The position numbers and the translations under genes were made by a program. DNA of 64,000 nucleotides from JBHJHP01 sp042219825 (GTDB lineage Bacteria; Bacteroidota; Bacteroidia; Bacteroidales; UBA5342). Positions 63,479 to 64,000 of the stretch are shown in pieces. The notes below the pieces were generated by a model. It did not search any database, was not told the origin of the DNA, and was given only the letters and a program-made list of their open reading frames with translations. Location of the stretch: NCBI RefSeq assembly GCF_042219825.1, contig NZ_JBHJHQ010000003.1, positions 434,001 to 498,000 of the forward strand, in the 5' to 3' direction. Positions within the stretch are counted from its first letter, which is position 1. Every line of letters begins with the position of its first letter.

Positions 63479-64000
63479 ATGAAACAAATTGAATTTACTC
63501 GAGAAGAACTTTACACAAAAGTCTGGGAGGAGCCCATTAATAAGTTTGCTAATAGGTTAAATATTTCGGATTACATAATTCGTAAACGTTGCAAAGAATT
63601 TGATATCCCTTTACCTCCCGTTGGTTATTGGTCAAAAATAAAACATGGCTATTGTGTAACAAAGACAAAATTATCAACAAGAACTTTTGATAAACCTATT
63701 ATACTAGGTCTGAAAGAAGGGAATAAAGTATATTCCAATGAAACATCCATGATCAAAAAGAAGATAAAACAAGAATTAATTGATAAGTTATCAAGTTATA
63801 TTAAGGTGTCATCAAAACTAACTAATCCTCACCCCCGGATTTTAAGCTCTAAAGCTTCTTTGGGTCAATGTTATTTATATAAAGGCATGTATGAATCAGG
63901 TAATAATGAATTTAATGTACGCGTCTCTAAGAAAAATATAAACAGAGCTTATGTACTATTTAATGCTCTACTTAAAATTCTTTTAAAAAGAAATCATGAG
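63479..64000 (+). CDS. Partial unrecognised protein, continues beyond the window
   Basis: The ATG at 63479 opens a frame that runs 174 codons to the window end without a stop, so only the N-terminal part is here. It begins MKQIEFTREELYTKVWEEP, with IRKRCKEFDIPLPPVGYWSKIKHG around residues 35-58. The early RxxLYxxVW...RCKxxxIPxPPxGYW pattern resembles an N-terminal module I recall from uncharacterised proteins in defence islands, perhaps a helix-turn-helix-like DNA-binding part. The rest is Lys-rich and I cannot assign it. It follows the RM island after a terminator, so it is probably a separate transcription unit. Confidence 0.65.
   Translation, partial: MKQIEFTREELYTKVWEEPINKFANRLNISDYIIRKRCKEFDIPLPPVGYWSKIKHGYCVTKTKLSTRTFDKPIILGLKEGNKVYSNETSMIKKKIKQELIDKLSSYIKVSSKLTNPHPRILSSKASLGQCYLYKGMYESGNNEFNVRVSKKNINRAYVLFNALLKILLKRNHE

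Noticed and set aside
1..64000. CRISPR array, tRNA or rRNA genes
   Set aside because: I found no regularly spaced repeat-spacer units and no recognisable RNA gene; the repeats seen are palindromes, short direct repeats and one 22-bp triple repeat.

Overview
The window looks like a chromosomal piece of a plant- or algal-polysaccharide-degrading member of the Bacteroidota. The inference rests on a hybrid two-component system (HTCS), lipobox-anchored and T9SS-type carboxyl-terminal-domain (CTD) enzymes, TAnnTTTG -7 promoter boxes, weak Shine-Dalgarno signals and moderate-to-low GC. The gene mix would fit a Marinilabiliales/Prolixibacteraceae-like organism, but no rRNA or marker gene is present to settle this. 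I saw no rRNA, tRNA or CRISPR array.

Layout. (1) 96-5505, minus strand: a GH88 unsaturated uronyl hydrolase and an HTCS sensor/regulator. (2) 5631-10605, minus: a two-domain spondin_N lipoprotein, an exported MsrB-MsrA fusion, and a CDF transporter / small membrane protein / Gfo-Idh oxidoreductase run. (3) 10830-13721, plus: a LytS-5TM/PAS hybrid histidine kinase. (4) 13751-24882, minus: five enzymes read in the order SGNH acetylesterase, PL4 rhamnogalacturonan lyase, GH10 xylanase, GH67 alpha-glucuronidase, GH127 arabinofuranosidase. No SusC/SusD pair lies in the window. (5) 24922-29905, minus: a VOC protein, RhlE helicase, an unusual DUF362-T9SS protein and a YraQ-like permease. (6) 30097-36128, plus: a 1428-residue double-GH43 enzyme, a Mut7-C protein and a lipoprotein. 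(7) 36148-38615, minus: feoA, feoB and a tiny FeoB-associated protein. (8) 38762-50709: mixed housekeeping and regulatory genes, including a TolB/TPR/AraC protein, an MDR oxidoreductase, a CE12-type rhamnogalacturonan acetylesterase, a divergent tryptophanase-like enzyme, a class V aminotransferase and a LytS/LytTR pair. (9) 50885-51914: repeat-rich DNA and a two-gene ExbB-like cassette. (10) 52149-63069, plus: a type I restriction-modification island with accessory genes, followed by a partial gene that runs off the window.

How the parts fit. GH88, PL4 and CE12 together suggest deacetylation, cleavage and clearing of unsaturated ends of rhamnogalacturonan. GH10, GH67, GH43, GH127 and the acetylesterase suggest debranching and cutting of acetylated glucuronoarabinoxylan. 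Several of these enzymes end in T9SS-type CTDs and are probably on the surface or secreted; GH88 and GH10 have lipoboxes.

The most system-like part is the defence island. It starts just after three exact-period 22-bp repeats that resemble an IS21-family end. It has a palindrome-rich promoter, a half-size one-TRD HsdS, HsdM, a Fic-domain AMPylase, a full two-TRD HsdS, an AlbA_2/Schlafen-like ATP-binding protein, HsdR and a YgjP-like metallopeptidase, in tight order on one strand. The two S subunits of different size and the enclosed Fic and AlbA_2 genes are the features most worth testing.
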